Source of the DNA: Planctomycetes bacterium syqfu
GTDB lineage: Bacteria; Planctomycetota; Phycisphaerae; Phycisphaerales; Phycisphaeraceae
NCBI GenBank assembly: GCA_020974905.1
Contig: CP087563.1
Span: forward strand, 6,510,001-6,574,000
Direction: 5' to 3'
Length of the DNA: 64,000 nt
The notes under the pieces were generated by a model. It was not told the DNA's origin. It was given only the letters and a program-made list of their open reading frames with translations, and made no database searches. Position numbers and translations under genes: made by a program. Positions 46,169-55,500 of this stretch are shown piece by piece. Numbering within the stretch: the first letter of the stretch is position 1; each line of letters begins with the position of its first letter.

Positions 46169-47219
46169 TTAACTCTCGGTACGTTGCCCGGAAGGCAGAA
46201 TGGTTCCCGTTGGGGTGACCGGTGGCGGGGCGGTGCTCTGGTTGATTTCCAGAATCGTACTTACCGTTTCTCGGCAAGGTTGTGCCTGTTTGGGGTCGAT
46301 GAGCGTGTTGCATAACCACATGGCTGCCTTTTGCCCCAGTGACGAAGCGTCTTGCCAGACGACGGTGGGAAGCGGGTGGGCGTACTGACGGATGGTGCTG
46401 TCATCAAAGCCGGCGATGGACAACTCTTGAGGAACCTTGAGATTGATTTCATGGCATCGCTGTATCGCACCGATCATGGCAGGTGGATCAGCAAAGAAAA
46501 TCGCCGTCGGCGGCTGAGGTAATAACATCGCTCGTGAGATCACCTGCGCACCACCATTTAATGTCGGGATGATTTTAAACGCCAGCTTCGGATCGTAGTC
46601 AATGCCGTTTTCAGCAAGCACCGCGCGATAAGCCTCGTAGCGTTCGCGGTGATCGTGATCCGGGTCGATCATCATGGCAAAGGCGATGCGATTGTGCCCC
46701 AGTTGGATAAGGTGTTCAATCGCCTGACGCGTGCCAATGTTGGAATCTGCCACCAGGTAATTGACGTTGGGTTCTTCGAAACATTCTGCAACCGTGATTG
46801 ACGGGAACTTCTCGTTGGCAATGTCGATACTCACCTGTCGATGCTGCATGGAAGTCCGCAGGATCACGCCCCGGATACCTTTTCGCATGAAAAACTGCGT
46901 GTAATTTTCATTCTCCTGCTTGTCACGATGAATGTCGATGATGGCGACATCCATTTTTTTTGCATGCAGTCCCTTGACGACACCGCCGAGTAACGTCGCG
47001 TCGAAGTTCGAATTCTCCAGGTGGATGTCGCAGGCGTAGGCCAGGCCGATGAGGGTCTGTGTGCGACGTCCGACGGAAGCCGAGTACCCGAGTTTGTTGG
47101 CGCAGAGTCAGGACTTTCTGGCGTGTCTTTTCGCTGATCTCCGGGTCGTTATTCAACGCGCGTGAGACAGTGGCAGTGGAGACGCCGGTTTTATCTGCAA
47201 TGGTTCTGATACTTGCCAT
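46169..47219 (-). pseudogene. LacI-family regulator split by a one-base frameshift
   Basis: The start, ATG 47219 with AAGG 6 nt upstream, opens a normal helix-turn-helix (SIRTIADKTGVSTATVSRAL), but the frame derails after about 39 codons. From about base 47101 the next frame continues with ANKLGYSASVGRRTQTLIGL, then the whole ligand domain (IEHLIQLGHNRIAFAM, IFFADPPAMIGAI, LSIAGFDDSTIRQY) to the stop at 46169. An extra base near 47102 (CTG C GCC AAC) explains it. Without it the protein would be 349 residues, the usual LacI length. Either the gene is inactivated, or this is a sequencing error, or a programmed shift. The ligand domain shows no other damage, which favours error or a very recent mutation. 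Confidence 0.85.
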
Positions 47220-47227
47220 GTTGGACC

Positions 47228-48046
47228 TTAATGATTCTTTGATGTTGAGGCATCTGGTGCTTCAGGGGCTACCGGGATGTACTTGATCTGCTTGACGCGC
47301 ATGTCCACGGGAAGACCGCTGGTTTGATCCCAAGGTCCGACCCATTCGGGTGCTTCAGCAGGCCAGGCATTGAGCATGATATACCCGGGTGTGCTGGGGA
47401 TGGTAATCGGCTCACCCTTGGGGCATTTTTCGCCTTGCTGTGCCTTGGCAATGAGCACGTCATCGACATACCAGGCGATGTGATCCTTCCGCCATTTAAA
47501 GGCATAGTGATGATACTGGGCAGTCGGATCAAAGCTGAGTTTGAGTTGACCTTTGGCACGATCCATGATGGATTCAATGATTCCTTTGCTGTCCTTGGGA
47601 TCGATGAGCCAGTTGGGGTCGGTGCCTTTGCCGTTGACATAGAAGGTCAGGTCGAGGATACGAATGTCCTTGCCGAGGAATTCGATGTCGATTTCGTCAT
47701 GGGGGTTGCCGTGTGGCGGTCCGGTGTAGGTGAAGAAAGCGGAGATGACGCCGGACTTGTTGATGGGTTTGAGCCAGGTGTGGTAATCACCGTAGCCGTA
47801 CATCTTCTGGGTTCGCATCTGACCGCTGTAGATGGTGTTTTCGCGTTCATTGATCTGGATAAACAATTCGCCGCCCCAGGTCCAGATGTTGGCAGGTGAC
47901 CAGGTGCAACGGAAAATGCCGTCGTTTGCCCATGTGCCGTCTTTATGCCAGCGTTGGGTTTGCAGTTCGTCGAAGGTTTCATCGATCATCTGAGCGCAAG
48001 CGATATTCGGCAGTACGAGTAAACAGATCAAGACTGTGAATTTCAT
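47228..48046 (-). CDS. Secreted GH16 glucanase, licheninase-like
   Basis: A 272-residue secreted enzyme with signal peptide MKFTVLICLLVLPNIACA. The GH16 catalytic strand reads HDEIDIEFLGKD: Glu118 nucleophile, Asp120, Glu122 acid/base, in the ExDxE form without the extra residue. This and FLGKD are typical of lichenases and some carrageenase-like relatives. Carbohydrate-contact residues include WTWGGELFIQ and YHHYAFKWRKDHIAWYVDD. The C-terminus closes the jelly roll with MRVKQIKYIPV. ATG 48046 has AAGGA 7 nt upstream. The LacI start follows the stop by 8 bp, so the three genes form one unit. The terminator at 48164-48188 lies just upstream, so this unit should have its own promoter. Confidence 0.9.
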   Translation of the reverse strand: MKFTVLICLLVLPNIACAQMIDETFDELQTQRWHKDGTWANDGIFRCTWSPANIWTWGGELFIQINERENTIYSGQMRTQKMYGYGDYHTWLKPINKSGVISAFFTYTGPPHGNPHDEIDIEFLGKDIRILDLTFYVNGKGTDPNWLIDPKDSKGIIESIMDRAKGQLKLSFDPTAQYHHYAFKWRKDHIAWYVDDVLIAKAQQGEKCPKGEPITIPSTPGYIMLNAWPAEAPEWVGPWDQTSGLPVDMRVKQIKYIPVAPEAPDASTSKNH

Positions 48047-48118
48047 CGGGAGTCCTTTTACATACGGATTTCACAAACGGTTTGGACATCAAGGAGGGAT
48101 GTTAATGGATGTAATGTT

Positions 48119-48145
48119 TCCGTAACAATATCCGTAACAATTACG
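48119..48145. promoter_or_regulatory. Direct repeat TCCGTAACAAT x2 upstream of GH16
   Basis: Two exact 11-bp copies (48119-48129, 48131-48141), 12 bp apart, with an overlapping inverted repeat CGTAA-CAA-TTACG (48133-48145). They lie 73-99 nt upstream of the GH16 start, between the GH50 terminator and GH16, where the promoter of the GH16/LacI/prepilin unit is expected. The element differs from the AACCGG operators, so it may belong to the frameshifted LacI or to another regulator. Confidence 0.45.
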
Positions 48146-48163
48146 AAGTCAATACGGTTAAAC

Positions 48164-48188
48164 AAAAAACCGGCGATAAAATCACCGG
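48164..48188 (-). terminator. Rho-independent terminator after the GH50 gene
   Basis: On the minus strand CCGGTGAT and ATCGCCGG form an 8-bp stem (one mismatch or wobble) with a 3-nt loop, followed by six T residues. It lies about 80 nt after the GH50 stop codon. Confidence 0.85.
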
Positions 48189-48267
48189 CCTCTTGTGAGC
48201 TGTCGTGCCTTGTTTTTATTTAAAACTATTTTGTGTAAGATTTTAGCGTGTGCTTGATTGCATCGTG

Positions 48268-50340
48268 TTATTCATACATTTTCATCGCATTTTCCCGGGC
48301 CGCTTCGACCATGCCCTGGTAAGGGGTGTCGGTGATGGTCAGGAAACCAATTTGGTGGTTTTCTGCATCAAGCGGACGCCCGGAGGTCGGTTCGTCCAAC
48401 AGTTGGAACCAGTGGCAACCAACAATCTGAGGGTTGTCGATGGCGGAGCGGACATAATCCTTGAAGGTGTCCACACGTTCCTGCTGGCTTTGCACACGAA
48501 CCAGGCCGGGGCCGAAGACGCCGCGATCGGTTGATCCGAAGTGGAACTCACCGATGATCACCGGCTTGTCGATGTCCACTGGGGGCTTCCAGCCACGGAC
48601 ATGGTTGCGATACAGGTTAAAGGAAACCACGTCGGCATACTTGGCAGCGATGCGCACCACCATCGGGTTATGCTCTGCAAAGCGGCAACCAAGATAAAGC
48701 TTCTTGGGAGCAATTTCCTTGAGCACGCGTTTGACCGTGGAGAAATACTTGTCGACGATGACCTCGGAGAAATCGAGCAGGTCTTTGTGAGTTTCGGTGG
48801 TGTTGGGAACTTTCTTGGTGCCACGGATGGCTTCGAAATTGTTGTAGTTGGTTTTCCAGGCTCCGTTGAGTTTGGCGATGCTGCCATAACGTTTTTCAAG
48901 GAACTTGATCATCTCGGTGGTCGCTGCATTTTTCTTATTGCCACTCAAAGCCAGTTCAGCGGGGGAGGTTTGGGTGTTCCATGTGATTTCGTTATCCAGG
49001 AAGTAACCGATGCACATGGGATCATCAATGGTGCCTTTGAGCATGTTCGTGCCACGACGGCGGATGTCATTTTCGAACATGGGATTGAACGGGTCGGGGA
49101 TGCGGTTGCGATAACCATGTGCCCAGGGGAGCTTGGGGGTGTTGATGTAGACCCAGTGGGTGTAGGGGGTCTTGGTGTTTTCAAAAAGTTTGGGGTCCGA
49201 CCAGTTGGCTATGGTGTTAATTCCCCAGTTCATCAGCCGCTTGGAGATCAGGTCGTACCATTGGCTTTCCCAATCTTTGCCATATTTGCGAAGCAGGTTG
49301 GAGGAGTAAAAGTGGTAGGCATTGAGTTCCTTATCCTTGTAGTCACCGCGACGGATGGGATTGGTTTTTTCGAGGAACTGCTTGTAGGGTTCGTTTTCCC
49401 AGATGGGTTTTTCAAACCAGTTTTCGCGGGACTCAACGATGGTTGAACCACCAGGGCGAACACAGGTGATGCCCATGGAGAAATACAGAGTGCCTTTGGG
49501 AGTGACAAGCCACCATTTGCCGTCGTGCTTGGCAGTGTAGAAGTGACCAGTGGCTTTGAGCTTCGGTCCGTCAGCCCAACCGCCGTATTCATCCCAGTTG
49601 GCAGGGCGGGGCATGTCGTTGATCGACTTGGCTTCGGCTTCACGGACTGCTCTAAGGTCGCTGTCGGAGTGAATTTTACCCGGCCAGTCATCGTGCTTAT
49701 ATTGACCGAACTCATCGACGAACGGGAAGAAGGGCGTGGGGATTGATTGCGATGCTGGATTAAATTGGCCGACTGCCTTGACGCTGTTGACTGCAAAGGT
49801 GTGATTCTTATGCGGGCGATTCAGGAAGATATTAAGCCCGGTGATCTTACCCGGATCGATCATGGCAATGTTTTTACCCCACGGTGAATACTGCATGCCA
49901 AGTAATTGCTTGCGGATATCTTGAGCAAAAAGTCGGTTGAACTTGACATAGACGGTCCCCGATTCGCCTGGGCCTAATGTCAGACTCCCCGTGTTGATGT
50001 TGTGTTGCCCAGTCGCGCCTTCGTTGTCCACGCGAACGGCAATTTTCAGACCTTCCTCATCAAGGTTAGTCAGAACGACTTCAATGCCTTGATACTTGGA
50101 ATAGTCCCAGGTGCTGCCTTTTGGGCCATGGAGCAGGAGGGCAGGATATGGGTTTTGCGTATCCGTATTGACTTGGAGCATGGACTTGCCATCGTGTTTG
50201 ATGACCTTGAACGTCGTGCCACGCTTGGCATCCACGATGCTCATGTCCGGCGAGTTGTTAAAGTCGATGATGGTTTGATCGGCACAGGCGATATGGCCAA
50301 GCAACAGGCACAGGGCCAGTGCAAGTGTGTGGAACTTCAT
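48268..50340 (-). CDS. Secreted GH50-family beta-agarase
   Basis: A 690-residue enzyme predicted to cut agarose or related galactans. Signal peptide MKFHTLALALCLLLGHIACA. Residues about 25-190 are a carbohydrate-binding-like beta domain. The barrel begins at GKWWLVTPKGTLYFSMGITCV, a hallmark of GH50. The acid/base Glu lies near residue 451 in YFLDNEITWN and the nucleophile near 598 in VIIGEFHFGS. Length fits GH50 agarases. No PEP-CTERM or other anchor is seen, so the enzyme is likely periplasmic or released. It follows a LacI gene and a prepilin-like gene on the same strand (34-bp gap), forming one cassette. The product would be neoagaro-oligosaccharides. The agarase call rests on motifs, not on a search. 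Confidence 0.88.
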   Translation of the reverse strand: MKFHTLALALCLLLGHIACADQTIIDFNNSPDMSIVDAKRGTTFKVIKHDGKSMLQVNTDTQNPYPALLLHGPKGSTWDYSKYQGIEVVLTNLDEEGLKIAVRVDNEGATGQHNINTGSLTLGPGESGTVYVKFNRLFAQDIRKQLLGMQYSPWGKNIAMIDPGKITGLNIFLNRPHKNHTFAVNSVKAVGQFNPASQSIPTPFFPFVDEFGQYKHDDWPGKIHSDSDLRAVREAEAKSINDMPRPANWDEYGGWADGPKLKATGHFYTAKHDGKWWLVTPKGTLYFSMGITCVRPGGSTIVESRENWFEKPIWENEPYKQFLEKTNPIRRGDYKDKELNAYHFYSSNLLRKYGKDWESQWYDLISKRLMNWGINTIANWSDPKLFENTKTPYTHWVYINTPKLPWAHGYRNRIPDPFNPMFENDIRRRGTNMLKGTIDDPMCIGYFLDNEITWNTQTSPAELALSGNKKNAATTEMIKFLEKRYGSIAKLNGAWKTNYNNFEAIRGTKKVPNTTETHKDLLDFSEVIVDKYFSTVKRVLKEIAPKKLYLGCRFAEHNPMVVRIAAKYADVVSFNLYRNHVRGWKPPVDIDKPVIIGEFHFGSTDRGVFGPGLVRVQSQQERVDTFKDYVRSAIDNPQIVGCHWFQLLDEPTSGRPLDAENHQIGFLTITDTPYQGMVEAARENAMKMYE

Positions 50341-50374
50341 GTGTTGATCCTTGTTGGAGATTGCGGTTTAAAAC

Positions 50375-51175
50375 TTATTCGTAGACGGCCCAGAGCGAGA
50401 CGTTCTTGACGACTTCCGACCGGGCAGCCCGCTGAACATGTCCGTCAAAGTAGACGATATTCATCGAGTTGTCATGACGGTAGGCGACATCTGAGGAACT
50501 GAGTGTGTTATCTTCCACGGTATAGTCATCGGAATGGAACATCGTCACATTGGCTTGCAGGGCATCACCGAAACGAAGTTTTTCAGATGGACTGTAGACC
50601 TTGGTCATATGAAAGGTTTGCATCTTCGTGTCAAGGTTATCTACTAAAAAACGAGATAAGGATTTATTGGTATTGGCATTTTTAGGCTCGCTGTCGATGT
50701 TCATCCCATAGCAGTAATCTGCACGGTAATAGTTCACACCATTTGCCTTATTGGGATTAGACAGACAGTCACTGGCATTAGGACAGACAAATTGTTGCTT
50801 GAAGCTGTACCATTTGGAACCTGCCGACTCAAAGTCCATGTTCATCCCGTTGCGGAATGCGGTGTTGTTATACCAGGGGATGGAGAACTCGCCGGGGGTC
50901 GTTGTTTTGCCTGAGATGGATAAGCCGTTGTTATCAGCCCAGAGTGTGGCGGGTAAACACCACTCATTGAAATCCGAGATATAGATGGCGTCGACGGTTC
51001 CATACTGCTTGAGCATGGTTGCACATTTCATGGCATTGGCAGCCTTGCGTGCCTTGCCCAAGGCTGGCAGTAATATTGAGATCAATAAACTGATGATGCT
51101 GATGACCACCAACAGTTCGATCAAGGTGAAACCGGCCGATGTTGTGCGCTTTGATTTGGGTTGGATTGGGTTCAT
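50375..51175 (-). CDS. Prepilin-like secreted protein, copy 6, in GH50 cassette
   Basis: A 266-residue protein. The leader [15 protein letters not shown] precedes [12 protein letters not shown] and a helix ending [12 protein letters not shown]. The exposed part carries Cys in [10 protein letters not shown] and ends with [17 protein letters not shown], an exact H-X9-DG motif of the processing-associated family. The gene lies between a LacI gene (15-bp gap) and the GH50 gene (34-bp gap) on the same strand, so cotranscription is almost certain. The exposed domain differs from other copies in the window, with only the N-terminal helix and the DG motif in common. Whether it forms fibres, binds the substrate or aids secretion is unknown. 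Confidence 0.9.
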   Translation of the reverse strand: MNPIQPKSKRTTSAGFTLIELLVVISIISLLISILLPALGKARKAANAMKCATMLKQYGTVDAIYISDFNEWCLPATLWADNNGLSISGKTTTPGEFSIPWYNNTAFRNGMNMDFESAGSKWYSFKQQFVCPNASDCLSNPNKANGVNYYRADYCYGMNIDSEPKNANTNKSLSRFLVDNLDTKMQTFHMTKVYSPSEKLRFGDALQANVTMFHSDDYTVEDNTLSSSDVAYRHDNSMNIVYFDGHVQRAARSEVVKNVSLWAVYE

Positions 51176-51190
51176 GATTAAACTCTACTT

Positions 51191-52276
51191 CTAACGTGGA
51201 CAAAGAGTGGTTTGGCGTTCAACCACTTCTGAAGTAAACAATTCATGGATAGGCTTGGCGTCGTTATTTTCCGCCAGCGTTCGCTGGTGCAGCAGGTAAC
51301 CTGCCCGATAACCCATCTCTTCAAGGGGGTGACGCATGGAGGTGATTCTCGGACGCATCATTTTGCAGATGTCCGAATCATCCACGGAGATCACACTCAT
51401 ATCATGGGGAACTTCAATACCCTGGCTGATGAGGTCCTGAATCAGGTTGACTGCAAGCTTGTCGTTGTAAGTGATCACCGCGGTGGGACGCTGGTCAACA
51501 GGCAGAGATAAAATGTAGTTTGCTGAGGGGCTGAGTTGATTTTCATCAAGCACCACGTGATCTGGAATCAACTGCTTGGTCTCGTCAAAAATCCAGGCTT
51601 CGTCGACCGGTAGATCACGGCTTGTCATCGCAACACGATAGGCATTACGACGAAGGACATGATCAGGCACGTGACGATCGGTACACAAACCCATGTAGCC
51701 AATCCGGCGATGTCCCAATTCATGGAGATGATTCACCGCCAGGTCGATGGCACCAATGTTGTCGAAAGTCACCGCGTCCACCGTGTCTTCGGGATTGGAA
51801 TAGTCCACGCCGACAATCGGGACACCGGTTTTTAAAAAGCCTTCCAGCCAATCGCTACCGCCGTGAGCATGCAGCAGAAACAGGCCGTCAACGCGACGCT
51901 GGTAAAGTTTCTCAACGCAGTTTTCGTGACGCTGATCACCAAAGCGGTTAAAGACCAGCAGGTCATAGTCCAACTCCTGACAGGCTTTTTCAATCCCGCG
52001 GAAAATCACCGATTCGTAGGTCGAACCGATGGACCCCCATGGCTGAGGGGGGATAAAGGCACCGAAGGTCATGGTCTTCTGTCTGGCCAGGGATTGGGAA
52101 CTGTAATTGGGCCGATAGCCCATTTCGGACGCCACCTGCTGGATTTTTTCCCGCATGGGCTGACTGACACCGGTGTTGCCCTTGGACCGGTTGAGCACCG
52201 TCGAGACCACCGCCTTGGAGCAACCAATCTGCTCAGCAATGTCCTTGAGTGTGACTTTCTTGGCAACCTGTGTCAT
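51191..52276 (-). CDS. LacI-family transcriptional regulator, GH50 cassette
   Basis: A 361-residue repressor. The helix-turn-helix reads VTLKDIAEQIGCSKAVVSTVL and the hinge GYRPNYSSQSLARQKTMTFG. The ligand domain has VNHLHELGHRRIGYMG, PTAVITYNDKLAVNL and SVISVDDSDICKMMRP, and it ends with SEVVERQTTLCPR. ATG 52276 is taken as start; a TTG five codons earlier is possible. A pair of 17-bp inverted sites with AACCGG cores lies 18-83 nt upstream, consistent with autorepression. The effector is probably an oligosaccharide released by GH50. It heads the LacI/prepilin/GH50 operon and is one of four LacI genes in the window. Confidence 0.93.
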   Translation of the reverse strand: MTQVAKKVTLKDIAEQIGCSKAVVSTVLNRSKGNTGVSQPMREKIQQVASEMGYRPNYSSQSLARQKTMTFGAFIPPQPWGSIGSTYESVIFRGIEKACQELDYDLLVFNRFGDQRHENCVEKLYQRRVDGLFLLHAHGGSDWLEGFLKTGVPIVGVDYSNPEDTVDAVTFDNIGAIDLAVNHLHELGHRRIGYMGLCTDRHVPDHVLRRNAYRVAMTSRDLPVDEAWIFDETKQLIPDHVVLDENQLSPSANYILSLPVDQRPTAVITYNDKLAVNLIQDLISQGIEVPHDMSVISVDDSDICKMMRPRITSMRHPLEEMGYRAGYLLHQRTLAENNDAKPIHELFTSEVVERQTTLCPR

Positions 52277-52293
52277 TGGGGCAAAATCCAAAG

Positions 52294-52359
52294 TTAACTA
52301 ACCGGTTCATTAAAACGTTCATTGAAAACCGGTCATGCGGGCATGAACCGGTTAGTTAA
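52294..52359. promoter_or_regulatory. Paired LacI-type operators with AACCGG cores
   Basis: TTAACTAACCGGTTCAT (52294-52310) and its exact reverse complement ATGAACCGGTTAGTTAA (52343-52359) form a 17-bp inverted pair 46-49 nt centre to centre. A third ACCGGT lies between them (52328-52333). Paired sites suggest DNA looping or cooperative binding by the LacI protein encoded just downstream on the minus strand. Confidence 0.75.
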
Positions 52360-52382
52360 ATCGTAGGCAACGAATGTAAAAC

Positions 52383-52414
52383 AGTCAAGCAACTCCCATG
52401 AGAATTGCTTGACT
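52383..52414 (-). terminator. Hairpin terminator after the GH2 gene
   Basis: AGTCAAGCAA and TTGCTTGACT form a 10-bp perfect stem with a 12-nt loop. On the minus strand it is followed by GTTTTAC, a weak T tract. It lies about 140 nt after the GH2 stop codon and just before the operators of the next cassette, isolating the two units. Confidence 0.6.
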
Positions 52415-52553
52415 AATTTATTAGTGTCTATATTAAAATAAATTAGGATTGTTTTTGTGATGCTGGTTTGGCTGGATTGTCCAGTTGAGATCCAATTTTG
52501 TCGACGGTATGGTGGGTTGGATTCGTTTGTTGTTCATATGAACCGTTGGCGGA

Positions 52554-55500
52554 TCACTCATAGGCTTCGTCTGCCTGTCGCATGGTGATGCCGAAGACCA
52601 TCGCGTCGTACGGCGGGTTGGCAGCAGAGTTGATTGTGATCCGGGTGATCTTGCGTTCGGGGTAGGGGTTGGTCCAACTACTCACGTAAATGGTTGCCAC
52701 TTCGCCGTGGCCGTTGTTGGGATTTTTCACGCGGAGTCCGACCTGGCTGTTGCGACTTTGCGCTGAAGCTGAGCGACAGTCATCAATGTCACGATTCATG
52801 AGCATGGGAATTTGCTGTGTTGTACCGTTCTCGTATTCGACGTCGACACGGTAGACCACGCTGCCGGTGTTCTGGGCTTTGATCTTCCAGTTCTGACTAC
52901 TCGCATGAGCGAAGTACAAGTGACTGGCATGGGCGCGATCAATCGGCAGGGACACACTCATCGGCGTCTTGACCTGGAACATGTCGATGGCCGTATCGAA
53001 CATCACTTTCTGACTTTCAAGTTCACTGCCGATGCGCGCGTTAAACCGGAGCATGGTTTGTTGCTGCTGCGGCGTCTGGGCTAAAAGTCGGAAGGGGATG
53101 TCATTGAGCGTCACCGTACCACGCGGAATGTTGGGGCCGAGATACTTGCTGATGGATGTGTTACATATTTCACTGAGATCCAGATGCGTGTAATGGTTCT
53201 CACTGCTGCGCCGTTGGACGCTTGTGCCTTTGACGCTGATCCCGAGATTCGTCCAGAAAGTACTGACGAACCGATCACGTTGATCCAGTAGATCGACTTC
53301 CTGATTCCAGGGTGAAGCATCAAAGACGATCGTTTGCTTGGCAGTCTGATGAATCGCCAGCGTGCCGGCACTCAGCGGTGATTGCCATTGGTCGTTGGCC
53401 GTGTACCGTGTCAATGACGGGCGCAGTCTTTGATACCAATTGGTGTCATACGTATTGAGTCCATCAAGCAATGCGGGATAGGCTGTGAGATACACACCTT
53501 CACTGACACCGCGACGTTTGCGTTTGGTTTGCGGTTTCTCATCCGCAGCAGCTTTGAGCGCAGGCAACTTCAACTGCTTGATCACCTGCTGAGATTGTTC
53601 AGCAGTCAGGTGTTTGAAGATGAGGACATTGGCGTTGGCTGCAAGGTTTTGAATCGCGCTTTGATCCAACTGCTCATAAGCCTGTGCGTCGATGAGCAGG
53701 GCGTGGACTTTTTCGTTGCTTTGCAAGTCAAGTTCCTGCCAACCCATGCGTTCAAGCAAATGCGCAGTGAACGTCTCGGTTTGAGGCAGGTAGTAACCAG
53801 TTTGTATCGTCTGATCTGCTGCGTGATCCAGATGACTTAACACTGCAGAGAGCATTTTCGCAGCAGCAGGATGTGCCGCATGCGTGATCACATCCAATTG
53901 ACAGACCATGTACTGACCCCTGCCATGATTGATCTGCATCAGCAGGGCATCATCCAATTTTTCACTGCCATCAACCAGTACCTGGAAATTGCCTTGCGTC
54001 GGTTTGTAGAGTGTCTGCGGGCTGATCAGTTCGTGTTCTTTTCCCCAGTAACGCAGGTCCAACGTGTCGATCTCGGTGTTTGCAAATATCGGGTGATTCG
54101 CAGCACGGACAAAACCAATGCTCGCACCTTCCAAGCCCGGGAGCACATCCTCCAACGCCTGGCATGCCACCGGCAAAAGGCCTTCAGGTATCTGCTGTCG
54201 GGGGAGTAGCAACACATGACCACCATCAAGGACAAACGCTTCAATCTGTTTGGCGGATGCGGCCAACGCTGCATTGTCCACCGATGAATCGATAATCAGA
54301 ACGCCGTTACTCATCGTCTTGGGTAACGCCTGATGAGTATCCACCTTGACTCCCAAATTCGATAACACCGTTTGGGCTTGATTGTTACTTGCCCATAACA
54401 ATACCGACTGCGACAGCGAAACACGTTGTTGTGATGGCGGGTAAAGCTTAAGCTCATTTTCCCACTGGTATCGTGGTGTGTCCTGCCCTTGATCCGTAAA
54501 CATCACTTTCAACGTTGCAAGCGTCGGCTTATCAACCGCAGGTAAATCAAGATTCAAAATAGACTGGATTTTCTCGCTGCTTTTGAGCGTGACATCCATC
54601 ACATGGGCATAGAGCAATTGCTTATCCGCGGTGATGGTGATTTGGACTTTGCCTGCATCGAGGTATCCGTCGGTGTCGCGAAGGATGAGCGTGCGTTGCT
54701 GTGTGGAACCGGTGATGAGAATCGGATCGCGTTGCTGGATGTAGCTGCTGACGCCGCGGAGTTCCTTGCCGATTTCGACGAGGAAAGGCGATTCGACGCC
54801 GATGGGAATGTGCATCATGTTCGGGCTGAGCATGGCAATGTTTTGATCACGATACACGCGCACCATATCCGCCCACACCTTGCCCTGATTGGCAAGCAAG
54901 TCACGATACGCCTGTTTGTTGTCCTGGTATTGCAGTTTGAGATGGTCTTCACCAAGTAACGCTTCCATCCCGCGACCTCTTCCGGGGGTCATATGTTCGC
55001 CGACGAAGATCGGTTTTTTGCCGATGGGGTTGTAGCTGGCAAAGGTGTGTCGATGCAACAGCTTGATACGATCCGGCGCGAATTCTTTCCAGAGCACGCC
55101 CTGTGGGTAGGTTCGCATGAGTTCAGGATAATGGATGTTGTAGGCATCAAAATGATTTCTTGCATCACCAAAACCGCTGTGATAGACAGGTCGCGTGGGG
55201 TCCACGGATTTAAACGTGTCATACACCTTGATCAGAAAATCCATCGCCGGTTCGGGGCGGGGCGTGATCCAGTGTTCAAACTCGTTGGACCCTGACCATG
55301 CAACGACACTCGGGTGATTGCGAAGCGTTAATGCCATGTTGCGGATGTGATCCAAACTGATGTCGGCGATGGGGCGGTGAAACAAACCCGACTCTGCAAC
55401 GAGAAGAAAACCGACTTCATCTGCGGTGTCGTAAAAGTATTTTGGATAAGGCTGCCCGTGCAGACGCCCGTAGTTCATGCCATGCTTGAGCATCAGGCGA

